64,000 bases of DNA from UBA3305 sp002373555 (GTDB lineage Bacteria; Bacillota; Clostridia; Lachnospirales; Lachnospiraceae), in the NCBI GenBank assembly GCA_946612455.1, contig CAMOER010000013.1, positions 1 to 64,000 of the forward strand, in the 5' to 3' direction. Position 1 is the first letter of the stretch; every line of letters begins with the position of its first letter. The notes under the pieces are model-generated. The model was given only the letters and a program-made list of their open reading frames with translations, did not search any database and was not told where the DNA came from. Made by a program: the position numbers and the translations under genes. Of the stretch, positions 17,377-27,046 are shown in pieces.

Positions 17377-17695
17377 AAGACCGGATCGGACGGCAAGGAC
17401 GAAAAGCATCGATAAACCATTCCGGACGGCGGAAGACGAAATGTATCTTTGTGTCGTCCGTCTTTTTGTGCTATGGTCTGAGAAGGAGGACGGTCCGCTG
17501 CTCATGCCCAGGACCGTGCTGCGGCTGAAGGGTAAGAAATGGAGCAAGGGTGTTATGAATTCTTAATGAAGGATTGACATCCTTTTTATGTTGCCTGATC
17601 CGAGCTGAACACAGCTTTAATCGCCGTTCTGTTACACTTTGATGCGGAGACAAAGCACGGAAGAATCATCCGTGTGCGGCATGAAAGGAGACAAT
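17377..17695. other. Intergenic stretch with a probable terminator
   Basis: A GACGG/CCGTC-based imperfect hairpin around 17427-17462 followed by TTTTT probably ends the amidohydrolase transcript. A TTGACA occurs near 17574 but I see no matching -10. No gene is visible. Confidence 0.4.
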
Positions 17696-18247
17696 ATGAA
17701 CGACGCTTTAAAAGGAATCCTGAACGAAAATGAAACGCTGAAATGGACAGGATCTCCGGAAAACATCAAACTGACGGACAGCGCAAACAAGACGAAAGTC
17801 ATGATCTACTTCGGAATAGCCCTGGTCTGGGTGATCCTGTCGATCGTTCTCTATATTCCGTTTGCATTAAAGACCGGCACCACGGGAATTCAGCTGGTGA
17901 TCGTTCTGGTCATCATGAACTGCATCCCGATCCTTCTGGTCACTTCGCCGATCCGTGAGATGCTGGGACTGCGCAAGTCAAGATATTATATTACGGACAA
18001 GCGTGTGATTGTACAGGGTACGGACAGGGTCATGAGCATGGTTTTAAATGACGGCCTGCGCGTCAGAACAGAAAAGTCCGAGGGCGGTCTCGGACATGTG
18101 CTGATCGGTACAGCGGGAGATAAAAAGCCGTCGGCATACCGCGTGACTGCCGTCTACGGCGATATGGACGAGAAGACCGTCACAGGACTGGCTTTTTACA
18201 ATATTCGGGAAGCAGAGAAAGCAGCCTCTCTGATTTCTTCAAAATAA
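17696..18247 (+). CDS. Small membrane protein with a bacterial PH-like domain
   Basis: This 183-residue protein has two membrane segments (about residues 40-60 and 66-86: VMIYFGIALVWVILSIVLYI and VIVLVIMNCIPILLV). A C-terminal domain with SRYYITDKRVIVQG is typical of bPH_2 domains. Such proteins are membrane-bound and of unknown role. The ATG at 17696 follows AAAGGAG; an upstream in-frame start lacks this. It is monocistronic and ends at a very strong terminator. Confidence 0.65.
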   Translation: MNDALKGILNENETLKWTGSPENIKLTDSANKTKVMIYFGIALVWVILSIVLYIPFALKTGTTGIQLVIVLVIMNCIPILLVTSPIREMLGLRKSRYYITDKRVIVQGTDRVMSMVLNDGLRVRTEKSEGGLGHVLIGTAGDKKPSAYRVTAVYGDMDEKTVTGLAFYNIREAEKAASLISSK

Positions 18248-18321
18248 GATATCGTTCGGAGCGAGCCGGGGACAGAAGCCCGGCACCATCCGGCAGATAT
18301 CCCGATTTGTTTTTCTCCGGA

Positions 18322-18352
18322 GAGCCAGGGCAGCAGCTGCCCTGGCTCTTTT
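18322..18352 (+). terminator. Strong terminator
   Basis: A 12-bp perfect stem (GAGCCAGGGCAG and CTGCCCTGGCTC) with a 3-base loop is followed by TTTT. Confidence 0.85.
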
Positions 18353-18491
18353 CCTGAGAGGGCGGAAATGCCGAAAACTGAAATCTTTATACCATATTAA
18401 TATCCAAGAAGCCAAAATTACAGTATGATATTAGAACAATGGGGAAGTATGGTTTCTGATCATCATAAAAGGACAGGATGAGACATAAAGC

Positions 18492-19652
18492 ATGAAGCAT
18501 TATTTCAGGAAAATCAAGCTTCGGGATACGGGGATCACTTTGCTGGTTCTTCTCCTGGCATTCGGGATCAGTCAGCTGCTCCTGCCGAAGACGGGCGTTG
18601 AAAACAATTCCGCGCTGATCTTTGAGGCTTCGGTCGTGATCATCTCTTTCCTGACGGACGGCTATGTTTACGGTATCGTCGCTTCCATCATAGGTGTTTT
18701 CAGCATCAATATTTTCTTTATGGTGCCGTACGGCGTATTCAATCTTTCCTCGACAGGCTATACGGTTGCCACGATCAGTATGCTGATCTCTGCGCTCATT
18801 GTCTGTACGCTTACAACAAGGCTCAAGCAGCATGCTGCCGAGGCGGAAGAGAGAGAGCAGAAGACCCGGGAGCTTTACGAAATGAACGCGAAACTGGAAA
18901 AGGAAAAGACGCAGATCGAGATCGCGCATGCAAAAAACGCTGTTCGAAGCAATATTCTGCTCGCGGTATCACATGATCTCAGGACACCCCTGACGGCGAT
19001 CTCGGGATCGGCCTCCTATATCCTTTCGGAACGGAAAACGGAGATTCCCGAAGACTGCACGAAGATGATCGAGGATATCAAAACGGACGCAGACTGGCTG
19101 TCCGTGATGGTGCAGAACATCCTGTCGGTGACCAGAGTCAATGATATGCAGAAAAGCCTGAAGCTGCGGCCGGAGATCCCGGAGGAGATCATCGGGAGCA
19201 GTATCGCCAAGATTAACCGCCGGTTCCCGGAAGCGAAGATCAGCTTTGCTCCGCCGGAAGAGATCGTGCTCGCAATGATGGATCCGCTTCTGATCGAACA
19301 GGTGCTCATAAATCTGATCGAAAACGCCGTCCGTCATTCCGGGAGCGTGAAGCCGATCGAAGTGTCGCTGGAATATGAAGGCGGGAAGGTGCGTTTTCTG
19401 GTGAGAGATCACGGGCAGGGGCTTCCGGAGGATATCCTGAACCAGATCGCCGAAGACAGCCCGGTCATGGTTGACCGGCGCGGAGATTCCGTCAGAGGAA
19501 TGGGAATCGGTCTTTCCGTGTGCCAGAGCATACTGAAAGCGCATGATTCAAGACTTTTTGCAGTAGATACCGGGGAGGGAACCTGTTTTTATTTCAGTCT
19601 CAACGCGGCGGAGGACAGTACATATGCTGAAACAGAAGATACTGATCGTTGA
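18492..19652 (+). CDS. KdpD-like sensor histidine kinase lacking the KdpD N-terminal domain
   Basis: A 386-residue membrane kinase. Residues ~12-105 carry a KdpD-type DUF4118 membrane module of three to four segments. A coiled linker follows, then the dimerisation domain with SHDLRTPLT (His near residue 160) and an ATPase domain with NLIENAVRHSG and GMGIGLSVCQ. Complete KdpD proteins have ~350 more N-terminal residues that bind nucleotide and a USP-like domain; these are missing, and the ATG begins right before the membrane module. It overlaps the regulator gene by 29 bases. No kdpFABC pump genes are seen. The next gene is a symporter, so the stimulus may not be potassium. Confidence 0.82.
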   Translation: MKHYFRKIKLRDTGITLLVLLLAFGISQLLLPKTGVENNSALIFEASVVIISFLTDGYVYGIVASIIGVFSINIFFMVPYGVFNLSSTGYTVATISMLISALIVCTLTTRLKQHAAEAEEREQKTRELYEMNAKLEKEKTQIEIAHAKNAVRSNILLAVSHDLRTPLTAISGSASYILSERKTEIPEDCTKMIEDIKTDADWLSVMVQNILSVTRVNDMQKSLKLRPEIPEEIIGSSIAKINRRFPEAKISFAPPEEIVLAMMDPLLIEQVLINLIENAVRHSGSVKPIEVSLEYEGGKVRFLVRDHGQGLPEDILNQIAEDSPVMVDRRGDSVRGMGIGLSVCQSILKAHDSRLFAVDTGEGTCFYFSLNAAEDSTYAETEDTDR

Positions 19653-20325
19653 AGATGACAAAAGCATCGTGCATTTTATGAAGCGGGCGCTGGAAGATGA
19701 TCTTTACCAGGTGATGGTCGCGGAAAACGGGCGGGATGCCAAGGCGATCTTTCTCTCACATCTTCCTGCACTGGTCCTGCTGGATCTGGGACTGCCGGAT
19801 CAGGACGGCATGCTGCTTCTGGGCGAGATGAAGATGCAGCATCCGGAGATCCCGGTGATCGTCGTTTCGGCCAGGACCTGGGAAGATGAGAAGGTAAAGG
19901 CGCTGGATATGGGCGCGGATGATTACGTGGCAAAGCCTTTCGGTATCTCCGAACTGAAAGCCCGGATCCGGACGGCTCTGCGGCATGCGCTGCTGATCCA
20001 GTCGGGAAGCTCTGCTGATGAGGGAATCTTCAGAAGGGGCGATCTGGTGCTGGATGTACCGCATCACCATGTGATGCTGGCGGGCGAGCGGATCCATATC
20101 ACGGCGCACGAATTCCAGATCCTGGAGCTGCTGTTCCGGCACCAGGGGAAGGTGCTGACCTATTCCTTCATGATCAATCAGATCTGGGGAAGCTATGTGT
20201 CGACGGACAATCAGATCCTGCGCGTGAATATGGCCAATATCAGAAGAAAGCTGAAGGAAGATCCCGCCGCGCCGAAATATATCCAGACGGAACTCGGCGT
20301 CGGCTACAGAATGATGGATGAGTGA
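19624..20325 (+). CDS. KdpE-like OmpR-family response regulator
   Basis: A 233-residue regulator with a receiver domain (acidic EDD near residue 11, phosphorylation Asp in LLDLGLPDQDG near 57, Lys in YVAKPF near 106) and a winged-helix DNA-binding domain ending in YIQTELGVGYRM. It is the partner of the kinase, whose gene it overlaps. The target genes are unknown; the symporter gene downstream has its own promoter and is a candidate. Confidence 0.88.
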   Translation: MLKQKILIVEDDKSIVHFMKRALEDDLYQVMVAENGRDAKAIFLSHLPALVLLDLGLPDQDGMLLLGEMKMQHPEIPVIVVSARTWEDEKVKALDMGADDYVAKPFGISELKARIRTALRHALLIQSGSSADEGIFRRGDLVLDVPHHHVMLAGERIHITAHEFQILELLFRHQGKVLTYSFMINQIWGSYVSTDNQILRVNMANIRRKLKEDPAAPKYIQTELGVGYRMMDE

Positions 20326-20349
20326 CCTGCACTGTCAGGGAAGAGAGGG

Positions 20350-20399
20350 CACCTGTTGTCCGGATTCGATTGAAAAGAATTCGGAAACAGGTGTTTTTT
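20350..20399 (+). terminator. Terminator of the two-component pair
   Basis: CACCTGTT at 20350 pairs with AACAGGTG at 20386, with a second pairing block (GTCCGGATTC with GAATTCGGA) inside, then TTTTTT. Confidence 0.75.
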
Positions 20400-20401
20400 G
20401 C

Positions 20402-20430
20402 TTGCCAATTTTCTGTATTTATATTATAAT
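20402..20430 (+). promoter_or_regulatory. Promoter of the first sodium:alanine symporter gene
   Basis: TTGCCA at 20402-20407 and TATAAT at 20425-20430 are 17 bases apart, directly after the terminator of the regulator gene. Transcription would begin near 20437. Confidence 0.6.
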
Positions 20431-20479
20431 TTTAACGTAATTTTAATCTTTTTTTTACATGTACCGAAAGGAGAAGAAA

Positions 20480-21904
20480 ATGAGCGCATTTGTCGGACTT
20501 GTGAACGGCTTCCTTTATCAGCCGTATATCGTACCCCTCTTTCTGATCGCCGTCGGCATCTATTTTACCATCAGAACCGGTGCCGTACAGATCAGAATGA
20601 TCCCCGAGATGTTCAAAGTCGTGATGGAGAAACCGGAGGATGAAAAAGGCATTTCGTCATTCGGTGCACTGATGGTCTCCACAGCCTCCAGAGTAGGTAC
20701 AGGAAATATCATCGGTGTCTGTACGGCGATCATCCTCGGCGGCCCCGGTGCAATTTTCTGGATGTGGATCACCGCCATTTTCGGCGGCGCGAATGCGTTC
20801 ATCGAATCCACGCTTGCCCAGCTGTACAAGAAGAAAGGCGATGACGGCACGTATTACGGCGGACCTTCCTACTATATGCAGAACGGTCTCGGCCAGAGAT
20901 GGCTCGGCGTGATCTTCTCGATCTTCGTTATCTTCACGTATGCGATCGGCTACAACATGCTGGCGTCCTACAATCTGCAGTCCACATTTGCTGTGTTCGA
21001 TTTCTACAATGAGAGCACGAGCCCGATGATCATCGGCATCATCCTTGCGGTGCTGTTCGGCGTGATCGTCATCGGCGGCGCCAGAAGACTGATCGATGTC
21101 ACCGGTCTGCTGGTTCCCGTGATGGGCGTGATCTATGTCATCGTTTCGATCATCGTACTGGTCATCAATGTCGGCAATCTGGGCATGATGTTCTCGAACA
21201 TCTTCAGCAGCGCCTTTGATTTTCAGGCTATCTTCGGCGGCTTTACCGGATCCTGTATCATGTGGGGACTGAAGCGAGGCCTCTACTCCAATGAAGCCGG
21301 TATGGGTTCTGCGCCGAATGCCGCTGCGAAGGCGGATGTAGCCCATCCCGTCAAGCAGGGCCTGGTCCAGGCACTTTCCGTTTATCTCGATACGATCCTG
21401 ATCTGCACCGCTACGGCATTCATGGTCCTCTCCACGACCGGCGTCTCCGAGAAGCAGTTCGTTCTGGCGGACGGCGGCGCGAATGCGGCCGGTTATGTAC
21501 AGACCTGCCTGCATGCCGTACTGGGCGGCATCGGACCGATCTTTATCGCAGTGTCTATGTCACTTTTCGCATTCACCACGCTGATCGGCAACTATTCTTA
21601 CTGCGAAGGCTGTCTGGAGTTCATCCTGAACAGAGACGCGAAGAAGTCGGAGCTTCTGATCATGCGCATTATTGCTACATTCCTCGTATTCCTCGGCGCG
21701 GTCTCCTCTGCGGGCCTTGTCTGGGATATGGCGGATATGGCGCAGGGCCTCATGGTCGTCACCAATATTCCTTCGATCGCCATCCTCGGCGGACTGGGCA
21801 TCAAGTGCCTGAAGGATTACACGGACCAGAAAGCCCAGGGCAAAGCGCCTGTCTTCAAGGCTGCAAATATCGGTGTGGAAGATAAGGTGGAATGCTGGAA
21901 GTAA
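20480..21904 (+). CDS. Sodium:alanine symporter family (AGCS) transporter, copy 1
   Basis: A 474-residue inner-membrane carrier with about ten hydrophobic segments and the AGCS signatures STASRVGTGNIIGVCTAI near residue 72 and GLKRGLYSNEAGMGSAPN near 268. The family imports alanine, glycine or related amino acids with sodium. GAAAGGAGAAG precedes the ATG at 20480. It has its own promoter and terminator. A second family member lies at 51756, with clearly different sequence. Confidence 0.9.
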   Translation: MSAFVGLVNGFLYQPYIVPLFLIAVGIYFTIRTGAVQIRMIPEMFKVVMEKPEDEKGISSFGALMVSTASRVGTGNIIGVCTAIILGGPGAIFWMWITAIFGGANAFIESTLAQLYKKKGDDGTYYGGPSYYMQNGLGQRWLGVIFSIFVIFTYAIGYNMLASYNLQSTFAVFDFYNESTSPMIIGIILAVLFGVIVIGGARRLIDVTGLLVPVMGVIYVIVSIIVLVINVGNLGMMFSNIFSSAFDFQAIFGGFTGSCIMWGLKRGLYSNEAGMGSAPNAAAKADVAHPVKQGLVQALSVYLDTILICTATAFMVLSTTGVSEKQFVLADGGANAAGYVQTCLHAVLGGIGPIFIAVSMSLFAFTTLIGNYSYCEGCLEFILNRDAKKSELLIMRIIATFLVFLGAVSSAGLVWDMADMAQGLMVVTNIPSIAILGGLGIKCLKDYTDQKAQGKAPVFKAANIGVEDKVECWK

Positions 21905-21925
21905 GCACACAGTTTTGATTACTGG

Positions 21926-21956
21926 ACCCTGCCGGATTCCGACGGGGTTTTTTTTT
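21926..21956 (+). terminator. Terminator of symporter copy 1
   Basis: ACCCTGCCGG and CCGACGGGGT make an imperfect stem followed by a run of T. Confidence 0.7.
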
Positions 21957-22033
21957 GCGCCCGGAATGTGGTATGATGTGGCGGGAGCGGTCCTGCGCTC
22001 CCGGCAATACAGTGTACTACAAGGAGATATTTT

Positions 22034-23254
22034 ATGGATCAGGCAAGACTTGAAAAATATGCACATCTGATCGCGAAATGCGGTGTTAATGTTCAGAAAG
22101 GACAGGAAGTATTCGTGACGGCCGGTCTGGATCAGCCGGCATTTGTACAGATGGTGGTCGAGGAGTGCTATAAGCTCGGCGCATCCCGCGTGGTCGTGGA
22201 CTGGGATTATCAGCCGCTGGCCAAACTGCATAACAAATACTGCACAGTGGAGACGCTGGGCGAACTGACCGGTTATCAGAAGGCACGCTGGGAGCATTAT
22301 CTGGAGAAGGTCCCCTGCCGGATCTATCTGGATTCCGATGATCCGGACGGACTGGCGGGAATCGATCAGGACAAGATGCTGAAAGCGCAGCAGATGCGTT
22401 ATCCGCTGATCAAGGGATACAGAGATCAGCTGGAAAATAAGGATCAGTGGTGTATCGCAGGCGTCCCCGGCGCTGCCTGGGCGCATAAGCTCTTTCCGGA
22501 GCTTCCGGAGGCGGAGGCAATTGAGAAGCTTTGGGAGGCCATCCTGCTGACAGCCCGCATCACGGACGATCCGGTCGCCGAATGGAAGGCGCATGACGAG
22601 GATCTGCAGGCCCGTTGCGATTACCTGAACAGCCTGGGCATTGAAAAGTTCCATTATACCGCAGGAAACGGGACTGATCTGACGGTCGGCATGATCCCCG
22701 AGGGCGTTTTCGGGGGCGGCGGCGAGACCAGCCTGCAGGGCATTTTCTTTAATCCGAACATTCCGACCGAAGAATGCTTCACCACACCCATGCGCGGACA
22801 GGCCGAGGGAATCGTCCATGCCTCCATGCCGCTGTCCCGCGAAGGACAGCTGATCGAGGACTTCTGGATCCGTTTCCATGAAGGAAAGGCTGTGGAATGG
22901 CATGCGGAGAAGAACGAGAACCTGCTGACCAATATCATCACGGCGGATGAAGGCGCCGCCTATCTGGGTGAATGCGCACTGATTCCGTATGAATCGCCCA
23001 TCCGGCAGAGCGGGATCCTTTTCTACAACACGCTGTATGATGAGAACGCTTCCTGCCACCTGGCGCTCGGAATGGGATTTGCGGACTGCATCCGTGATTT
23101 TGAGAACAGGACACTGGAAGAGTGCCGTGCGCTCGGCGTAAATGATTCCATGATCCATGTGGATTTCATGATCGGAACCGCGGACATGAATATTGATGCG
23201 ATCACGAGAGACGGCAGGACTGTGCCGATCTTCCGGAACGGAAGCTGGGCGTAA
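22034..23254 (+). CDS. M29-family aminopeptidase
   Basis: A 406-residue cytoplasmic metalloaminopeptidase of the AmpS/PepS type that removes N-terminal residues from peptides. Visible family features are IPTEECFTTP near residue 240, GECALIP near 319, YDENASCHLALG near 337, and HVDFMIGTADMNIDA close to the C-terminus, which together supply the metal ligands (Glu, His, Asp). CAAGGAG precedes the ATG at good spacing. It may be cotranscribed with nothing else, as hairpins lie on both sides. Confidence 0.87.
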   Translation: MDQARLEKYAHLIAKCGVNVQKGQEVFVTAGLDQPAFVQMVVEECYKLGASRVVVDWDYQPLAKLHNKYCTVETLGELTGYQKARWEHYLEKVPCRIYLDSDDPDGLAGIDQDKMLKAQQMRYPLIKGYRDQLENKDQWCIAGVPGAAWAHKLFPELPEAEAIEKLWEAILLTARITDDPVAEWKAHDEDLQARCDYLNSLGIEKFHYTAGNGTDLTVGMIPEGVFGGGGETSLQGIFFNPNIPTEECFTTPMRGQAEGIVHASMPLSREGQLIEDFWIRFHEGKAVEWHAEKNENLLTNIITADEGAAYLGECALIPYESPIRQSGILFYNTLYDENASCHLALGMGFADCIRDFENRTLEECRALGVNDSMIHVDFMIGTADMNIDAITRDGRTVPIFRNGSWA

Positions 23255-23321
23255 GCTGCAGCATGACCTGCGCATGTGTCTGTGACACATGCCGGAAACG
23301 AAAAGGTTTTTCATAAAAATT

Positions 23322-23342
23322 GCCCCGCCGTGACGGCGGGGC
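23322..23342 (+). terminator. GC-rich hairpin after the aminopeptidase gene
   Basis: GCCCCGCCG and CGGCGGGGC form a perfect 9-bp stem with a 3-base loop. The T run behind it is short and interrupted. Confidence 0.55.
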
Positions 23343-23493
23343 GTATTTGTTTGGCGGAGCGTTATCCTTTTGCGGCGATTATATCATACAAATGTGCTGC
23401 ACGGAAGAAAAATTCAGACAGCAGGGCGGTATAATTGTGGCATTCTGGCGGAGGTTTTGTTATAATAACGAAACAGTCAAGGAGGAAGCGCAT

Positions 23494-23892
23494 ATGAGCA
23501 GAAAAGATATTCCGTCCATGGATCAATGGCTGGCCGAAGCAAAGCAGAGCGAACACGCGGCCAGGATCGGTATGTACCTGACGCACAACGGCGTCGTCAG
23601 AGAGGATGCCAAAGCAGCCGTCAGGAACGGCGTAAAGGATACCGCGCCGGTTACCGGCATGTATTTTTCGTATGATGCAGCGAAGGTGGAGGAAGCCATC
23701 GCGGAAACGTACACCATGGAGGGGATCTATTATATCCGTGTATGGCTGAACGAAGGACAGCTGGAGGTCGGCGATTCCATTATGTATGTGCTGATCGGCG
23801 GCGATATCCGCCCGCATGTGATCGACGGACTGCAGTATCTGGTCGGGAAGATCAAGAATGAGTGCGTGGTGGAGAAAGAACTGACAGATTGA
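23494..23892 (+). CDS. MoaE-like molybdopterin synthase large subunit homologue
   Basis: A 132-residue protein resembling a short MoaE-type family of Clostridia. The segment GMYLTHNGVVRE and the end with GDIRPHVIDGLQYLVGKIKNECV are its most typical parts. True MoaE, with MoaD, inserts sulfur into precursor Z to make molybdopterin. No other molybdenum cofactor gene is in the window, so the assignment to that pathway is uncertain. The ATG at 23494 follows AAGGAGGAAG and lies below a TATAAT; the longer upstream frame has no such site. Confidence 0.55.
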   Translation: MSRKDIPSMDQWLAEAKQSEHAARIGMYLTHNGVVREDAKAAVRNGVKDTAPVTGMYFSYDAAKVEEAIAETYTMEGIYYIRVWLNEGQLEVGDSIMYVLIGGDIRPHVIDGLQYLVGKIKNECVVEKELTD

Positions 23893-23955
23893 TCTGCGTA
23901 CTGCGGGATGCGGCAGCGAGGCGGCATCCCGCGGATCGTTTTTTGGAGGAGCGGG

Positions 23956-24813
23956 ATGATGGAGTGGATCTCAAACAGTAATATTCTCATTGTCGGGCTG
24001 GGTCTGATCGGCGGAAGCTACGCCCGGGCGCTGAAACGGCTGGGTTACAGGATCAGTGCGATCGATACGAGGAAAGAAAGTATTGCCTATGCGCTTCGCA
24101 CCGGAATGATTGACGCCGGCAGCGATCAGCCGGATCCGGAACTGATCGGGAGCGCTGAAGCGGTCATTTTCGGACTGTATCCGGAAGCGTTCAAGGCCTG
24201 GATCCGGGAGCATCAGGACAAGCTGAAGCCGGGTTCGATGATCACGGATGTCACCGGCGTGAAACGGTGCATTGTCTACGATATTCAGGAAATGCTCCGC
24301 CCGGATGTGGAGTTCATTGCGTCTCACCCGATGGCCGGGCGGGAGGTATACGGCGTGGAGAACAGCGACGACCGGATCTTCCGGGATGCGAATTTCATTG
24401 TCACGCCTACCGAAAAGAACAGTGCGGCCGCCGTGGAATGGTGCAAGAGCCTCGGCCGGATCCTGGGATTCCGGAAGATCAGCATCCTGTCGCCGGAAGA
24501 ACATGATGAGATGATCGGTTTCTTAAGCCAGCTGACGCACTGTATTGCTGTTTCACTGATGACATGCTCGGATAATCATCATCTGGTGGATTATACGGGC
24601 GACAGCTTCCGGGATCTGACCCGGATCGCGCGGATCAATGAAGACATGTGGAGCGAGCTGTTCCTGCTCAATAAGGATGCGCTTCTGACGCATATGGATC
24701 TGTTCCTGCAGGAGTTCGGTGAGCTGCGGGATATGCTGGCGGCGGAGGATGCGGAAGGACTGAAGGAAAAAATGCGGCTGAGCACGGAACGAAGAGCCTG
24801 GTTCGATATGTAG
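23956..24813 (+). CDS. tyrA: Prephenate dehydrogenase
   Basis: A 285-residue NAD-dependent enzyme of tyrosine synthesis that oxidises and decarboxylates prephenate to 4-hydroxyphenylpyruvate. The Rossmann motif VGLGLIGGSYARAL is at residues 11-24. A conserved ASHPMAGREVYGVENSD stretch near 123 carries the substrate-binding His. No chorismate mutase domain and no ACT domain are fused. GGAGGAGCGGG precedes the two ATG codons at 23956 and 23959. Other shikimate genes are absent here. Confidence 0.88.
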   Translation: MMEWISNSNILIVGLGLIGGSYARALKRLGYRISAIDTRKESIAYALRTGMIDAGSDQPDPELIGSAEAVIFGLYPEAFKAWIREHQDKLKPGSMITDVTGVKRCIVYDIQEMLRPDVEFIASHPMAGREVYGVENSDDRIFRDANFIVTPTEKNSAAAVEWCKSLGRILGFRKISILSPEEHDEMIGFLSQLTHCIAVSLMTCSDNHHLVDYTGDSFRDLTRIARINEDMWSELFLLNKDALLTHMDLFLQEFGELRDMLAAEDAEGLKEKMRLSTERRAWFDM

Positions 24814-24902
24814 CCGGCCCGCTGCCGCCGGAAGATTCGACGGCTATTTCGCTGACTATGGAAATGCCGGACCCGGCAGCAGCCGGGAGAGAAGGATATG
24901 CT

Positions 24903-25982
24903 ATGAATAATCAAAGAAAATGGTGGAAGATCCCGGCCGGGATCCTGTGTGTATTGGTACTGCTTGTGATCGGTTATTTGCTCTACGTGATCCTGACGTA
25001 TAACAGGATCGAAGATCATCAGCAGCTGGAAACGGGCGGCAGTGCAGCGGAGGAAGTGCTCCCGGCGGACGGTGAGTATACCGTCGTCACTCAGAACTGT
25101 GGTTTCGGTGCCTATACGCCTGATTTTACGTTCTTTATGGACGGCGGGACGCAGTCCTGGGCAAATGATAAGGAAACTGTGATCGCGGATATTGACGGTC
25201 TGGCAGAGGCAGCCGCCTCGTTTTCGCCGGATTTCATTCTTTTCCAGGAAATCGATTTTGATTCCACGCGCAGTTATCATGTGGACGAGCGAGTACAGAT
25301 GCAGGAGCATTTCCCGGATTACGCGGAGGCATTTGCAGTGAATTACCATTCGGCTTTCCTGATGTACCCGTTCACCCAACCGCATGGTGCGTCCAACTCC
25401 GGTATCCAGACTTTCAGCCGGACAGGCATCACGTCGGCGGAGCGCAGAAGCCTGGAGATCTCGACCGGTTTTTCAAAGTTCCTGGATCTGGACCGCTGCT
25501 ACAGTGTTTCCAGAATTCCCGTGTCGGACGGGAAGGAACTGGTTCTGTATAATGTTCATTCCTCCGCTTACGGCGGAAGCGACGCGATCCGTACATCCCA
25601 GATGTCGCAGCTGATGGGCGATATGAAAGCGGAATATGAAAAAGGCAATTACTGTGTCTGCGGCGGAGATTTCAACCACGATTTTACCGGTAATTCCAGA
25701 GAAGTCTTCGGATTCGGCGGCGATTACGGATGGGCGCAGCCGTTCCCGGTGGATCTGATTCCCGAAGGCATACGCCAGTGCCTGGATTATGATGATCCGG
25801 AACTGATTCCGACCTGCCGCAACTGTGATGTCCCCGCTGGGCCTGACTGTGCTGTGTTCGTTGTAGACGGATTTCTTGTTTCGGAGAATGTCAGTGTGAC
25901 AGAGCTGCATAACATTGATGCGGGTTTTGCATTTTCCGATCACAATGCGGTGGTCATGAAATTCCGGCTGGGAGGAGAATGA
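24903..25982 (+). CDS. Membrane-anchored endonuclease/exonuclease/phosphatase-family protein
   Basis: A 359-residue protein with one N-terminal membrane segment (GILCVLVLLVIGYLLYVIL, about residues 13-31) and an extracellular EEP domain. Seen motifs are TQNCGFG near 63, FQEIDFDSTRS near 113, GDFNHDFTG near 257 and the terminal FSDHNAVVMKF. These match the metal and phosphate residues of DNase I-like enzymes. Substrates in the family range from DNA to phospholipids, and nothing here decides. AGAAGGA precedes the ATG. Confidence 0.75.
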   Translation: MNNQRKWWKIPAGILCVLVLLVIGYLLYVILTYNRIEDHQQLETGGSAAEEVLPADGEYTVVTQNCGFGAYTPDFTFFMDGGTQSWANDKETVIADIDGLAEAAASFSPDFILFQEIDFDSTRSYHVDERVQMQEHFPDYAEAFAVNYHSAFLMYPFTQPHGASNSGIQTFSRTGITSAERRSLEISTGFSKFLDLDRCYSVSRIPVSDGKELVLYNVHSSAYGGSDAIRTSQMSQLMGDMKAEYEKGNYCVCGGDFNHDFTGNSREVFGFGGDYGWAQPFPVDLIPEGIRQCLDYDDPELIPTCRNCDVPAGPDCAVFVVDGFLVSENVSVTELHNIDAGFAFSDHNAVVMKFRLGGE

Positions 25983-26113
25983 TCGGGCGCGGATCAGAAA
26001 GCAGCCTGAACGGATACGAAACTGCAGTTCTACCGGCATTCTACTTTCAGGAGGTGGATGATCGGCTGTTTCAGCGGTTACCATAGCATCATCAACCGAA
26101 GGAGCCGGAGAAG

Positions 26114-27022
26114 ATGGATCAGAAGAAAACGGGACAGTATATAGCGGGGAAAAGAAAAGCACTGGGCCTGACGCAGGCGAAGCTGGCGGAAAAGCTGGGC
26201 ATGAGCGATAAGTCGGTCTCCAAATGGGAGCGCGGCGTTTGTCTGCCGGATGTGTCGGTCTATCAGCCGTTGTGCGAGATCCTTGGGATCACTATCAACG
26301 AGTTTATTGCCGGCGAAGATATCGATGAGGAAGCGCTGGCAAAAAAATCGGAGGAAAATCTGATCCTGGTTTCGGCGGATGCGCTGAAAAGGAGAAGGCG
26401 GCTCACGCGGATCATTGCTGCCGTGACTGCGGCCGCAGTTCTGATATCCGCGGTACTCGGGTATGTGCTGGTGCGGGAAGGTTATTTTGACCGCAACTAT
26501 GTGATCCCGGTGTCCATGGGCAGCCCGGAGATGCAGGCGGCGCAGATGATGTCCGATGCCGAAGCGTATTTATTCCGGTATGATGCAGGCAGATCCTTTC
26601 AGAAGATGGCCGTCTACATCACAGAATACAGGAGCGGGCAGGTGGTCTCCAGGGAGCCGTTTATTGAATTCGCAGCGGATGATCATGAGGGAAGACTGCG
26701 CGGAACCATCAGCATCGTCAGGGATAAGAAAACGTATGATCTGAAACTGACCGGGATCCGGGAGTTTGAAGATCACAGCGGGAACGCCTCTGTGGAGGGA
26801 CCTTGTCCGGTCAGTAAGAAGCTTGGAGCCCCGGAGAATTACAGCTCGGGAGTCAGCCGGACAGAGGACAGAGTGCAGATCACAGAGGATACGGAGATCC
26901 GGCTGGTCGGATTTTCTTATACGCCGCAGAATAAAGATCTGATCGTAGGATCGCTCGACAGTACGGAAGACGCGGCAGATTTCCGATTTGTGGTCTCCGT
27001 GGTATTCAGCACGCAGAACTGA
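26114..27022 (+). CDS. XRE-type regulator with a membrane segment
   Basis: A 302-residue protein with an N-terminal helix-turn-helix (LTQAKLAEKLGMSDKSVSKWERG, shown in part, about residues 19-41). Then come a basic stretch (RRRRL), a single membrane segment (AAVTAAAVLISAVLGYVLV near 105-123) and a ~180-residue domain that would lie outside. Such membrane-tethered regulators may sense external signals. The function of the outer domain is unknown. GGAGCCGGAGA precedes the ATG. It converges with the LysR gene at a 24-base gap. Confidence 0.75.
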   Translation: MDQKKTGQYIAGKRKALGLTQAKLAEKLGMSDKSVSKWERGVCLPDVSVYQPLCEILGITINEFIAGEDIDEEALAKKSEENLILVSADALKRRRRLTRIIAAVTAAAVLISAVLGYVLVREGYFDRNYVIPVSMGSPEMQAAQMMSDAEAYLFRYDAGRSFQKMAVYITEYRSGQVVSREPFIEFAADDHEGRLRGTISIVRDKKTYDLKLTGIREFEDHSGNASVEGPCPVSKKLGAPENYSSGVSRTEDRVQITEDTEIRLVGFSYTPQNKDLIVGSLDSTEDAADFRFVVSVVFSTQN

Positions 27023-27046
27023 CGAAGGAACGGATGTCCGCATGGG

